Source: Mycobacterium szulgai (lineage in GTDB: Bacteria > Actinomycetota > Actinomycetes > Mycobacteriales > Mycobacteriaceae). Taken from it: a DNA stretch of 64,000 nucleotides. The stretch covers positions 40,817-104,816 of the forward strand of contig NZ_LQPW01000016.1 of assembly GCF_002116635.1 (NCBI RefSeq), read 5' to 3'. The position numbers were made by a program, and so were the translations under genes. The notes beneath the pieces were generated by a model. That model was not told the origin of the DNA. It did no database searches and worked only from the letters and a program-made list of their open reading frames with translations. Positions within the stretch are counted from its first letter, which is position 1. Each line of letters starts with the position of its first letter. Positions 56,583-64,000 of the stretch are shown here, piece by piece.

Positions 56583-58847
56583 ATGTCTGCAGCTGAAATT
56601 GAAGAAGGCGTGTTCGAATCAACCGCCATCATCGACAACGGGAGCTTTGGCACCCGCACCATTCGTTTCGAGACCGGCCGGATGGCCCGACAGGCCGCCG
56701 GAGCCGTGGTCGCGTATCTGGACGACGAGAACATGTTGCTGTCGGCAACCACCGCCAGCAAGAGCCCCAAGGAGCACTTCGACTTCTTCCCGTTGACGGT
56801 TGATGTTGAGGAGCGGATGTATGCCGCCGGCCGCATCCCCGGTTCGTTCTTCCGGCGCGAGGGCCGTCCGTCCACCGACGCGATCCTGACCTGCCGGCTC
56901 ATCGACCGCCCCCTGCGCCCGTCGTTCGTCGACGGCCTGCGCAACGAGATCCAGGTCGTGGTGACGATCCTGAGCCTGGATCCCAACGACCTCTACGACG
57001 TGCTGGCAATCAACGCCGCGTCGGCCTCCACCCAGATAAGCGGGCTGCCGTTCTCGGGACCCGTCGGGGGCGTGCGGGTGGCGCTGATCGATGGCACCTG
57101 GGTCGCGTTCCCCACCGTCGAGCAGCTCGAGCGCGCCGTGTTCGACATGGTGGTGGCCGGCCGGACAGCCGGCGATGGTGACCAAAAAGACGTCGCGATC
57201 ATGATGGTCGAGGCTGAGGCCACCGAAAAGGTCATCGAGCTGGTCGAGGGCGGCGCCCCCGCGCCGACGGAAACCGTTGTGGCCGAAGGCCTGGAGGCCG
57301 CCAAGCCGTTCATCGCCGCGCTGTGCACCGCTCAGCAGGAGCTGGCCGACGCGGCCGCCAAGCCCGTCGGTGATTACCCGACCTTCCCCGACTACCACGA
57401 AGACGTGTACTACTCGGTCGCCTCGGTGGCCACCGACGAGCTGGCCAAGGCTCTGACCATCGGTGGCAAGGCCGAACGCGAGCAGCGCACGGACGAGATC
57501 AAGGCCGAGGTCATCGAGCGGCTCGCCGCCACCTACGAGGGCCGGGAGAAGGAGATCAGCGCCGCGTTCCGGTCGTTGACCAAGAAGCTGGTTCGCCAGC
57601 GCATCCTCACCGACCACTTCCGCATCGACGGCCGGGGCATCACCGACATTCGGGCGTTGTCGGCCGAGGTCGCGGTGGTGCCGCGGGCGCACGGCAGCGC
57701 GCTCTTCGAGCGTGGCGAGACCCAGATCCTGGGCGTGACCACGCTGGACATGGTCAAGATGGCCCAGCAGATCGACTCGCTGGGGCCCGAGACGTCCAAG
57801 CGCTACATGCACCACTACAACTTCCCGCCGTTCTCCACCGGCGAGACGGGCCGGGTCGGCTCGCCCAAGCGGCGTGAGATCGGGCACGGCGCGCTGGCCG
57901 AGCGGGCCCTGATTCCGGTGCTGCCCGGCGTCGAGGAATTCCCCTACGCCATCCGCCAGGTATCCGAAGCGCTGGGTTCAAATGGCTCGACGTCGATGGG
58001 TTCGGTGTGCGCGTCCACGCTCGCTCTGCTCAACGCCGGTGTGCCGCTGAAGGCGCCGGTGGCCGGCATCGCGATGGGCCTGGTGTCCGACGACATTGAG
58101 GGTGAAACCCGCTATGTCACCCTGACCGACATCCTGGGTGCTGAAGATGCATTCGGCGACATGGACTTCAAGTGCGCCGGCACCAAGGACTTCGTCACCG
58201 CGTTGCAGCTGGACACCAAGCTCGACGGCATCCCGTCAAAGGTGCTCGCGGGCGCGCTCGCGCAGGCCAAGGATGCCCGCTTGACCATTCTCGAGGTCAT
58301 GGCCGAGGCCATCGATTCGCCCGATGAGATGAGCCCGTTCGCTCCCCGGGTGACCACCATCAAGGTCCCGGTGGACAAGATCGGCGAGGTCATCGGACCC
58401 AAGGGCAAGGTGATCAACGCGATCACCGAGGAGACCGGCGCGCAGATCTCCATCGAGGACGACGGGACGGTGTTCGTCGGCGCCACCGATGGGCCCTCGG
58501 CGCAGGCCGCGATCGACAAGATCAACGCCATCGCCAACCCCCAGTTGCCGACGGTAGGCGAGCGGTTCCTCGGAACCGTGGTCAAGACAACGGATTTCGG
58601 TGCCTTCGTTTCGCTGCTGCCCGGACGCGACGGTTTGGTGCACATCTCCAAACTCGGCAAGGGCAAGCGGATCGCGAAGGTCGAGGACGTAGTCAACGTC
58701 GGCGACAAGCTGCGGGTGGAGATCGCCGATATCGACAAGCGGGGCAAGATCTCGCTCGTCCTGGTAGCCGAAGACGACACTGCAGAGGCCGCAGCGCCCG
58801 CTGATTCGGGGGCAGCGCCAGCCGATGCCGCGACGGTCACCAGCTGA
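56583..58847 (+). CDS. pnp: Polyribonucleotide nucleotidyltransferase (PNPase, GpsI)
   Basis: PNPase degrades RNA 3' to 5' by phosphorolysis. The 754-residue product (ATG 56583, [20 protein letters not shown]) has two RNase PH domains (residues about 15-230 and 330-560) separated by a helical domain. Substrate and catalytic elements include [30 protein letters not shown] (landmarks [18 protein letters not shown]) and [17 protein letters not shown] near 475. A KH domain ([15 protein letters not shown]) and an S1 domain ([19 protein letters not shown]) end the protein. It overlaps pepR by 23 bases. Corresponds to Rv2783c. Confidence 0.96.
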   Translation: MSAAEIEEGVFESTAIIDNGSFGTRTIRFETGRMARQAAGAVVAYLDDENMLLSATTASKSPKEHFDFFPLTVDVEERMYAAGRIPGSFFRREGRPSTDAILTCRLIDRPLRPSFVDGLRNEIQVVVTILSLDPNDLYDVLAINAASASTQISGLPFSGPVGGVRVALIDGTWVAFPTVEQLERAVFDMVVAGRTAGDGDQKDVAIMMVEAEATEKVIELVEGGAPAPTETVVAEGLEAAKPFIAALCTAQQELADAAAKPVGDYPTFPDYHEDVYYSVASVATDELAKALTIGGKAEREQRTDEIKAEVIERLAATYEGREKEISAAFRSLTKKLVRQRILTDHFRIDGRGITDIRALSAEVAVVPRAHGSALFERGETQILGVTTLDMVKMAQQIDSLGPETSKRYMHHYNFPPFSTGETGRVGSPKRREIGHGALAERALIPVLPGVEEFPYAIRQVSEALGSNGSTSMGSVCASTLALLNAGVPLKAPVAGIAMGLVSDDIEGETRYVTLTDILGAEDAFGDMDFKCAGTKDFVTALQLDTKLDGIPSKVLAGALAQAKDARLTILEVMAEAIDSPDEMSPFAPRVTTIKVPVDKIGEVIGPKGKVINAITEETGAQISIEDDGTVFVGATDGPSAQAAIDKINAIANPQLPTVGERFLGTVVKTTDFGAFVSLLPGRDGLVHISKLGKGKRIAKVEDVVNVGDKLRVEIADIDKRGKISLVLVAEDDTAEAAAPADSGAAPADAATVTS

Positions 58848-60141
58848 TCCAGAGACCGCCCGTGCCGTGCGTCGCACGACGCTGCCGGGCGGTCTGCGGG
58901 TTGTCACCGAATACCTTCCAGCGGTGCGCTCGGCGTCGGTCGGCGTCTGGGTCGGGGTGGGCTCACGCGACGAGGGAAGCACGGTAGCCGGGGCAGCGCA
59001 TTTCCTCGAGCACCTGCTGTTCAAGTCCACACCGACGCGCACGGCCGTGGATATCGCGCAGGCAATGGACGCCGTGGGCGGCGAACTCAACGCGTTCACC
59101 GCCAAAGAGCACACCTGCTACTACGCGCATGTGCTCGATAGCGACCTGGCGTTGGCCGTCGACCTGGTTGCCGATGTGGTACTCAACGGGCGCTGTGCGG
59201 CCGGTGACGTCGAGTTGGAACGCGACGTCGTCCTCGAAGAGATCGCGATGCGCGACGACGACCCTGAGGACGCGCTGGCCGACATATTCCTGAGCGCATT
59301 GTTCGGCGACCACCCGGTGGGCCGCCCGGTGATCGGCAGCGCGCAATCCGTGTCGGCGATGACGCGGGCTCAGTTGCACTCGTTTCACCAGCGGCGCTAC
59401 ACGCCGGACCGGATGGTCGTCGCGGTGGCCGGCAATGTCGACCATGCCGAGGTGGTAGCGCTGGTGCGCGAACATTTCCGGGCGCGGCTGGTCCGCGGGC
59501 GACGGCCGGTGGCCCCGCGCAAGGGCGGCGGGCGGGTCAACGGAAGTCCGGGGCTGACGTTGGTCAATCGCGACGCCGAGCAAACCCACGTGTCGATGGG
59601 CGTCCGGACGCCCGGTCGCGGCTGGGAGCATCGCTGGGCGCTGTCGGTGCTGCATACCGCGCTGGGCGGCGGCCTGAGCTCGCGGTTGTTCCAGGAGATC
59701 CGGGAAGCCCGCGGGCTGGCCTACTCGGTTTACTCAGCGCTGGACATCTTCGCCGACAGCGGGGCGCTCTCGGTGTATGCGGCATGCCTGCCAGAACGTT
59801 TCGCCGACGTCATGCGGGTAACCGCCGAAGTGCTGGAGTCGGTGGCACGCGATGGCATCACGGAGGAGGAGTGCCGGATCGCCAAAGGGTCGTTGCGGGG
59901 TGGGCTGGTGCTCGGGCTGGAGGACTCCAGTTCGAGGATGAGCCGAATCGGGCGCAGCGAATTGAACTACGGCATGCATCGCAGCATCGAGCACACTCTG
60001 CAGCAGATTGAGCAGGTTACCGTCGAGGAGGTCAATGCGGTGGCCCACCGCCTGCTGAGCAAGCGCTACGGTGCCGCGGTCCTCGGCCCCTATGCCTCGA
60101 AACGGTCACTGCCGCAACAACTTCGAGCGATGGTAAGTTAA
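58825..60141 (+). CDS. pepR: M16-family zinc protease PepR
   Basis: This 438-residue peptidase of the pitrilysin/MPP family has the inverted zinc motif HFLEH ([14 protein letters not shown] near residue 54) and the third ligand Glu in [20 protein letters not shown] near 133. The second, inactive-type domain has [22 protein letters not shown] at the end. It is the same length as Rv2782c. The ATG at 58825 lies inside the end of pnp, so the two genes are translationally coupled, an arrangement widespread in bacteria. The substrate is not known. Confidence 0.94.
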   Translation: MPRRSPADPETARAVRRTTLPGGLRVVTEYLPAVRSASVGVWVGVGSRDEGSTVAGAAHFLEHLLFKSTPTRTAVDIAQAMDAVGGELNAFTAKEHTCYYAHVLDSDLALAVDLVADVVLNGRCAAGDVELERDVVLEEIAMRDDDPEDALADIFLSALFGDHPVGRPVIGSAQSVSAMTRAQLHSFHQRRYTPDRMVVAVAGNVDHAEVVALVREHFRARLVRGRRPVAPRKGGGRVNGSPGLTLVNRDAEQTHVSMGVRTPGRGWEHRWALSVLHTALGGGLSSRLFQEIREARGLAYSVYSALDIFADSGALSVYAACLPERFADVMRVTAEVLESVARDGITEEECRIAKGSLRGGLVLGLEDSSSRMSRIGRSELNYGMHRSIEHTLQQIEQVTVEEVNAVAHRLLSKRYGAAVLGPYASKRSLPQQLRAMVS

Positions 60142-60145
60142 GCCG

Positions 60146-61180
60146 ATGGTACTGGGTTTCTGGGATATCGCGGTGCCGATCGTCGGTGCACCGATGGCCG
60201 GCGGTCCCGGCACGCCGGCATTGGCCGCGGCGGTGTCCAACGCCGGTGGGCTGGGCTTCGTGGCCGGCGGCTACCTCACCGCCGAGCGGTTCGCCGAAGA
60301 CATCACCGCGGCGCGTGCGGCGACCACCGGCCCCATCGGAGCCAATCTGTTCGTCCCGCAGCCCAGCGTCGCCGATTGGCTGCAGCTGGAGTACTACGCC
60401 GAAGAACTCGAAGAGGTCGCCGATTTCTATCACGTCGAGGTGGGTCGCCCGACTTACGGGGATAACGACGACTGGGACCGCAAGCTCGAAGTCGTCGCCG
60501 ACATCCGCCCGGAATTGGTCTCCTTCACCTTCGGCGCGCCAGCACCGGATGTCATTCGCCGGTTGAGCGCGCTGGGACTGCTGGTGTCGGTCACCGTGAC
60601 GTCAGCCTATGAGGCCGGGGTGGCTGTCGCGGCGGGGGCGGACAACTTGGTGGTCCAGGGCCCGGGCGCCGGTGGGCACCGGGGCACCTTCGCACCGGAT
60701 ATGGAGCCCGGCGAGGAGTCACTGAATCAGCTGCTCGAGCGGATCGGCAGCGCACACGATGTTCCGCTCATCGCGGCCGGCGGTCTGGGCACCGCCGACG
60801 ACGTCGCGGCCGTGCTGCGCCGGGGTGCGGTCGCTGCACAAGTCGGTACCGCGCTGCTACTCGCCGACGAAGCCGGCACCAACTCCGCACACCGGGTCGC
60901 CCTGAAGAATCCCGAATTCGACTCGACTCTGGTCACCCGGGCGTTCTCGGGCAGGTATGCGCGCGGGTTGGCCAACAACTTCACGCGGCTGCTCGACCAC
61001 CTGGCGCCGCTGGGCTATCCCGAGGTCAACCAGATGACGAAGCCGATCCGCGCGGCGGCGATCCAGGCCGAAGATCCGCACGGAACCAACCTGTGGGCGG
61101 GAACGTCCTACCGCGACGCCTGTGCCGGGCCAGCGGCCGACATCATCGCTGCCCTGACGCCCGATCCGCGCGCGTTGTAG
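60146..61180 (+). CDS. Nitronate monooxygenase-type FMN oxidoreductase (Rv2781c-like)
   Basis: This 344-residue TIM-barrel flavoprotein resembles the 2-nitropropane dioxygenase/nitronate monooxygenase family. The FMN-binding elements are PIVGAPMAGGPGTPALAAAVSNAGGLGF at the N-terminus (landmarks PMAGGPGTP, AGGLGF), VQGPGAGGHRG near 170-180 with the catalytic His, and AAGGLGTADDVAAVLRRGA plus AAQVGTALLLADEAGTN near 207-245. The M. tuberculosis ortholog is Rv2781c. It starts 4 bp after pepR. The real substrate may be a propionate 3-nitronate type toxin or unknown. Confidence 0.9.
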   Translation: MVLGFWDIAVPIVGAPMAGGPGTPALAAAVSNAGGLGFVAGGYLTAERFAEDITAARAATTGPIGANLFVPQPSVADWLQLEYYAEELEEVADFYHVEVGRPTYGDNDDWDRKLEVVADIRPELVSFTFGAPAPDVIRRLSALGLLVSVTVTSAYEAGVAVAAGADNLVVQGPGAGGHRGTFAPDMEPGEESLNQLLERIGSAHDVPLIAAGGLGTADDVAAVLRRGAVAAQVGTALLLADEAGTNSAHRVALKNPEFDSTLVTRAFSGRYARGLANNFTRLLDHLAPLGYPEVNQMTKPIRAAAIQAEDPHGTNLWAGTSYRDACAGPAADIIAALTPDPRAL

Positions 61181-61196
61181 TTGTCCCGGCCGGCGG

Positions 61197-62312
61197 TTAA
61201 GCCAGTACGCTTTCCGGTTGGGTGAACGGCATACCCAGGTCGGTGGCCACCTGCTCGGATAGCAGTGCGCCGTCGTGTGTCGAAAGGCCTTTGGCCAGAG
61301 CATGATCCGACCGGCAGGCCGCTTGCCAGCCCTGGTCGGCGAGCTTGAGCACATACGGCATGGTTGCGTTGGTTAAGGCGAATGTCGACGTCTTGGGGGT
61401 TGCGCTCGGCATGTTCGCCACGCAATAAAACAGCGTGTCGTGCACGGCGAACGTGGGGTCGTCGTGGGTGGTAGGCCGCGAATCTTCGAAACAGCCACCC
61501 TGATCGATGGCGATGTCCACCAGCACCGCTCCGGATTTCATATGTGCGACAAGCGAATTCGAAATCAGCTTGGGCGCCCTGGCGCCGGGCAGCAGAACGG
61601 CTCCGATCACAAGGTCGGCACGCTTGACGGCGTCCTCGAGCTCGTAGGGCAGCGAATAGCGGGTACGGATGCCGACGCCGAATTCGGCGTCGAGAGCTCG
61701 AAGCGTGGCGATGTTGACGTCGAAAACCGTGACCGCAGCACCCATGCCGCTGGCGATCCGTGCGGCGTTGTGGCCCGCGCTGCCGCCGCCGATCACCACG
61801 ACGTCAGCGGGCTCCACTCCGGGGACACCGCCCATCAGCACGCCCCGCCCGCCGTGTGTCCGCATCAGGTGGTAGGCGCCCACCTGGGCGGACAGCCGCC
61901 CGGCGACTTCGCTCATCGGGGCCAGCAACGGTAGTGCGCCGTCGGGCGTCTGGACGGTCTCGTAGGCGATCGAGGTGGTGCCGGAAGCCAGCAGTGCATC
62001 GGTGCACGGTCGCGATGCGGCCAGATGCAGGTAGGTGAACAGGGTCTGGCCACGGCGCAGCCGGTCGTATTCGACCGGCATCGGCTCTTTGACCTTGAGC
62101 AGCAGATCGGCCTCTGCCCACACCTGTTCGGCGGTCGTAATCAATTGGGCGCCCGCCGCTTTGAAATCTGAGTCGGTGATGGCTGAACCTTCTCCGGCGC
62201 CGGACTGGATTAGTACTTCGTGGCCGCGATGGGTCAACGCGGCCACGCCGGCGGGGGTGATGGCCACCCGGAATTCGTTGTTCTTGGTCTCGGTAGGAAT
62301 GCCGATTCGCAT
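61197..62312 (-). CDS. ald: L-alanine dehydrogenase
   Basis: Ald interconverts alanine and pyruvate with NAD and also handles glyoxylate/glycine; in M. tuberculosis (Rv2780) it is induced in hypoxia. The family start MRIGIPTETKNNEFRVAITP sets ATG 62312 and gives 371 residues, the expected length. VKEPMPVEYDRLRRGQTLFTYLH near 75-97 carries the substrate Lys and His. VVIGGGSAGHNAARIASGMGAAV near 172-194 is the NAD-binding motif and DIAIDQGGCFEDSRPTTHDDP near 269-289 holds catalytic Asp. It is divergent from the Lrp-type regulator. Confidence 0.95.
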   Translation of the reverse strand: MRIGIPTETKNNEFRVAITPAGVAALTHRGHEVLIQSGAGEGSAITDSDFKAAGAQLITTAEQVWAEADLLLKVKEPMPVEYDRLRRGQTLFTYLHLAASRPCTDALLASGTTSIAYETVQTPDGALPLLAPMSEVAGRLSAQVGAYHLMRTHGGRGVLMGGVPGVEPADVVVIGGGSAGHNAARIASGMGAAVTVFDVNIATLRALDAEFGVGIRTRYSLPYELEDAVKRADLVIGAVLLPGARAPKLISNSLVAHMKSGAVLVDIAIDQGGCFEDSRPTTHDDPTFAVHDTLFYCVANMPSATPKTSTFALTNATMPYVLKLADQGWQAACRSDHALAKGLSTHDGALLSEQVATDLGMPFTQPESVLA

Positions 62313-62324
62313 GGGTCTTAGTGT

Positions 62325-62335
62325 GAAGAAACTTC
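62325..62335. promoter_or_regulatory. Small palindrome in the ald/regulator gap
   Basis: GAAG-AAA-CTTC is a perfect 11-bp palindrome 12 bp upstream of the ald ATG, in a short AT-rich divergent region. It could be a half of an Lrp/AldR binding site; this is a guess from position. Confidence 0.25.
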
Positions 62336-62356
62336 GGTATAAGCGCAATCTGAACG

Positions 62357-62896
62357 ATGAAGATTCTATATGATGGCTGCATGGCTGATGATTCACCGAC
62401 GCGAGAGCATTATTCCGGCGACTTGCCGAAGGATGTTCGGCCGGCTGATCTTGATGACGTGGATCGCGCCATTCTGAGCGCGCTGCACGGTGATGCCAGG
62501 ATCACCAACAATGCGCTGGCCGAGGCGGTGGGGATTGCGCCCTCAACCTGTCATGGCCGGTTCAAGCGCTTGGTAGACCTGGGCGTGATTCGCGGCTTCT
62601 ACACCGACATCGATCCGGTCGCAGTGGGGTTGCCGCTGCAAGCCATGATCGCAGTGACCCTGCAGTCGCACGCGCGGGGAAAGATCCGCAGCTTCATCCA
62701 GCAGATCCGGCGCAGGCGTCAGGTGATGGACGTCTATTTCCTGGCCGGCGCCGACGATTTCATCCTGCATGTCGCGGCACGCGACACCGACGACTTGCGT
62801 TCGTTCGTGGTCGAGAACCTCAACGCCGACGCCGACGTCGCGGGTACCCAGACGTCGCTGATTTTCGAGCATCTGCGCGGGGCCGCCCCGATCTGA
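62357..62896 (+). CDS. aldR: Lrp/AsnC-family regulator of ald (AldR-like)
   Basis: This 179-residue protein has an N-terminal helix-turn-helix (VDRAILSALHGDARITNNALAEAVGIAPSTCHGRFKRL, landmarks NNALAEAVGIAPSTCHGR, residues about 34-75) and a C-terminal RAM effector-binding domain (from DPVAVGLPLQAMIAVTL to the end). Its ortholog Rv2779c (AldR) represses or activates the divergent ald gene in response to amino acids. The ATG at 62357 gives the M. tuberculosis length; an ATG at 62381 would remove eight residues. Divergence from ald across 44 bp supports a direct link. Confidence 0.92.
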   Translation: MKILYDGCMADDSPTREHYSGDLPKDVRPADLDDVDRAILSALHGDARITNNALAEAVGIAPSTCHGRFKRLVDLGVIRGFYTDIDPVAVGLPLQAMIAVTLQSHARGKIRSFIQQIRRRRQVMDVYFLAGADDFILHVAARDTDDLRSFVVENLNADADVAGTQTSLIFEHLRGAAPI

Positions 62897-62916
62897 CGGC
62901 TGGCTATGATCAGCCA

Positions 62917-63378
62917 ATGACTGATCCTTCGGCAACGGAGACCGTGCAGATCGACGCCAGTCCGGATGAGGTGTATCGACTGGTCACCGACTTACCGACG
63001 TTGGCCACGCTGGCCGAGGAAGCGGTGGCGATGGAATGGCGCAAGGGCGGTGGCGTCGCGCAGGGGGCCGTCTTCGTCGGACACAACGAAAACAACGGCA
63101 AGCGCTGGACCACCAAGTGCACCGTCACCGATGCAGATCCGGGTCGCACGTTCGCGTTCGATGTCAGCCACACCCTGCTGCCGATCGCGCGCTGGCAGTA
63201 CGACATCGTCGCGGCCGACGGCGGGTGCCGGGTCACCGAGAGCACCTGGGATCGGCGGCCGGGGTGGTTCCGCAAAATCGCGAGCAGGGCCACCGGTGTC
63301 CCGGATCGCGCCGCCGCCAACGCCGAGCACATCCGGCTCACCCTGCAGCGCCTCAAGCAACGCGCTGAGGCCGGTTAG
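62917..63378 (+). CDS. SRPBCC (START/polyketide cyclase-like) family protein (Rv2778c-like)
   Basis: This 153-residue protein has the helix-grip fold used to bind hydrophobic ligands: VQIDASPDEVYRLVTDLPTLATL at the start, WTTKCTVTDADPGRTFAFDV near 66-85, and a long C-terminal helix (AANAEHIRLTLQRLKQR). The ligand and function are unknown. It lies 20 bp downstream of the Lrp-type regulator on the same strand and converges on the PE_PGRS gene. Corresponds to Rv2778c. Confidence 0.87.
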   Translation: MTDPSATETVQIDASPDEVYRLVTDLPTLATLAEEAVAMEWRKGGGVAQGAVFVGHNENNGKRWTTKCTVTDADPGRTFAFDVSHTLLPIARWQYDIVAADGGCRVTESTWDRRPGWFRKIASRATGVPDRAAANAEHIRLTLQRLKQRAEAG

Positions 63379-63425
63379 CAGGAACTCCGTCCGGCGTTGC
63401 GCATAGGCCCTGCGCTGCCTGCCGG

Positions 63426-64000
63426 CTATGGCGATCCAGATACTCCGGCGTGACCGTAGAGCGCCCCGGGATGGCCGCCCGCCCCGCCCGCCGCCCCGCC
63501 AGCACCGGCTCCGCCGTCACCGCCGTCGCCGATGAGATCGGCGTTGCCGCCATTGCCGCCGGAGCCGCCGGACCCGCTGGCCAGACCGGAGCCGCCGGCG
63601 CCACCGGCCCCGCCGGCGCCACCGTTGCCCACTCGCCCGCTGTCGCCGCCGTTAGCGCCGTTGCCGCCGCCACCGCCGATTCCGGCGGCCCCGTCAGCGC
63701 CGTCGCCTATGCCGCCTGCGCCGCCTTGGCCGCCGTTGCCACCGGATCCGCCAGCTCCACCTGCCCCGTACAGCAAGCCACCGTGGCCGCCGTTGCCACC
63801 GCCACCGCCGGTGTCGCCATTGCCGCCGGTGCCGCCGGCCCCGCCGACACCGCCGCCGATTCCGCCTGTACCACCCGCGCCGCCCAGGCCGCCAGTCCCG
63901 CCTGCGCCGCCGGTGCCCCCCTTGCCGCCGGCCCCGGCGATACCGCCCGCCCCGCCGTCGCCGCCGTCGCCGAAGAGCAGCCCGCCGGCGCCGCCATGAC
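63426..64000 (-). CDS. PE_PGRS family protein, C-terminal part (cut by window edge)
   Basis: The open frame ends at TAG (63428-63426) and continues unbroken to the window edge, giving about 190 residues of GGxGGx repeats typical of the PGRS domain. The end of the protein is PGALYGHAGVSGSP. The PE domain would lie to the right, outside the window. The rightmost 96 bp (63905-64000) are nearly identical to 11619-11714 in the first PE_PGRS gene. Long Ala/Pro-rich frames on the other strand are mirror images of the repeat. Confidence 0.85.
   Translation of the reverse strand, partial: HGGAGGLLFGDGGDGGAGGIAGAGGKGGTGGAGGTGGLGGAGGTGGIGGGVGGAGGTGGNGDTGGGGGNGGHGGLLYGAGGAGGSGGNGGQGGAGGIGDGADGAAGIGGGGGNGANGGDSGRVGNGGAGGAGGAGGSGLASGSGGSGGNGGNADLIGDGGDGGAGAGGAAGGAGGHPGALYGHAGVSGSP

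Overview
The window is high-GC actinobacterial DNA from a slow-growing, non-tuberculous Mycobacterium. The evidence is two PE_PGRS genes, three PPE genes, mycothione reductase, PptT/PptH, EfpA, MIRU-like intergenic repeats and many GTG/TTG starts. From about 7 kb rightwards the gene order matches, inverted, the M. tuberculosis segment Rv2856 (nicT) down to Rv2778c. I recognised this from gene families and order only and cannot name the species.

Region 1 (1-8.8 kb) is absent from M. tuberculosis at this junction apart from nicT. On the minus strand lie nicT, hypA, hypB, then the small and large subunits of a group 1h (actinobacterial, high-affinity) [NiFe]-hydrogenase, an HhyE-type Fe-S partner, DUF5947, DUF6084 and a gene running off the left edge. 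A Fur-family regulator is divergent from nicT. Two 15-bp palindromes of the form TGCAA-N5-TTGCA, the shape of the Streptomyces Nur box, sit upstream of nicT and upstream of the hydrogenase genes. Together these suggest one nickel-responsive circuit covering nickel import and H2 oxidation.

Region 2 (8.8-37.4 kb) is conserved core: mtr, an alpha/beta hydrolase, a PE_PGRS, an inserted haloalkane dehalogenase-like gene and YciI-like gene, mqo, GNAT, a chelatase-like ATPase, cobO, cobB, cysG, efpA, proS, a pair of small alanine-rich genes, the rimP-nusA-ylxR-infB-rbfA-nrnA-dinF translation/RNA cluster, and ugpA-ugpE-ugpB.

Region 3 (37.4-45.4 kb) is accessory. The expected ugpC is missing. In its place are a membrane adenylate cyclase with a cysteine-rich N-terminus, a PPE gene and an MFS transporter, then a 56-bp tandem repeat, echA16 and two tandem PPE genes. 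The M. tuberculosis CRISPR-Cas interval, which lies between echA16 and Rv2800, is not present.

Region 4 (45.4-64 kb) is core again: DUF2277, DUF1802, a CocE/NonD hydrolase, a DUF3558-like protein, pptH-pptT-truB, ltp1-fadE21, sirR, ribF, rpsO, lppU, pnp, pepR, an FMN oxidoreductase, ald with its Lrp-type regulator, an SRPBCC protein, and a second PE_PGRS cut by the right edge. No tRNA, rRNA, insertion sequence or CRISPR array was seen.
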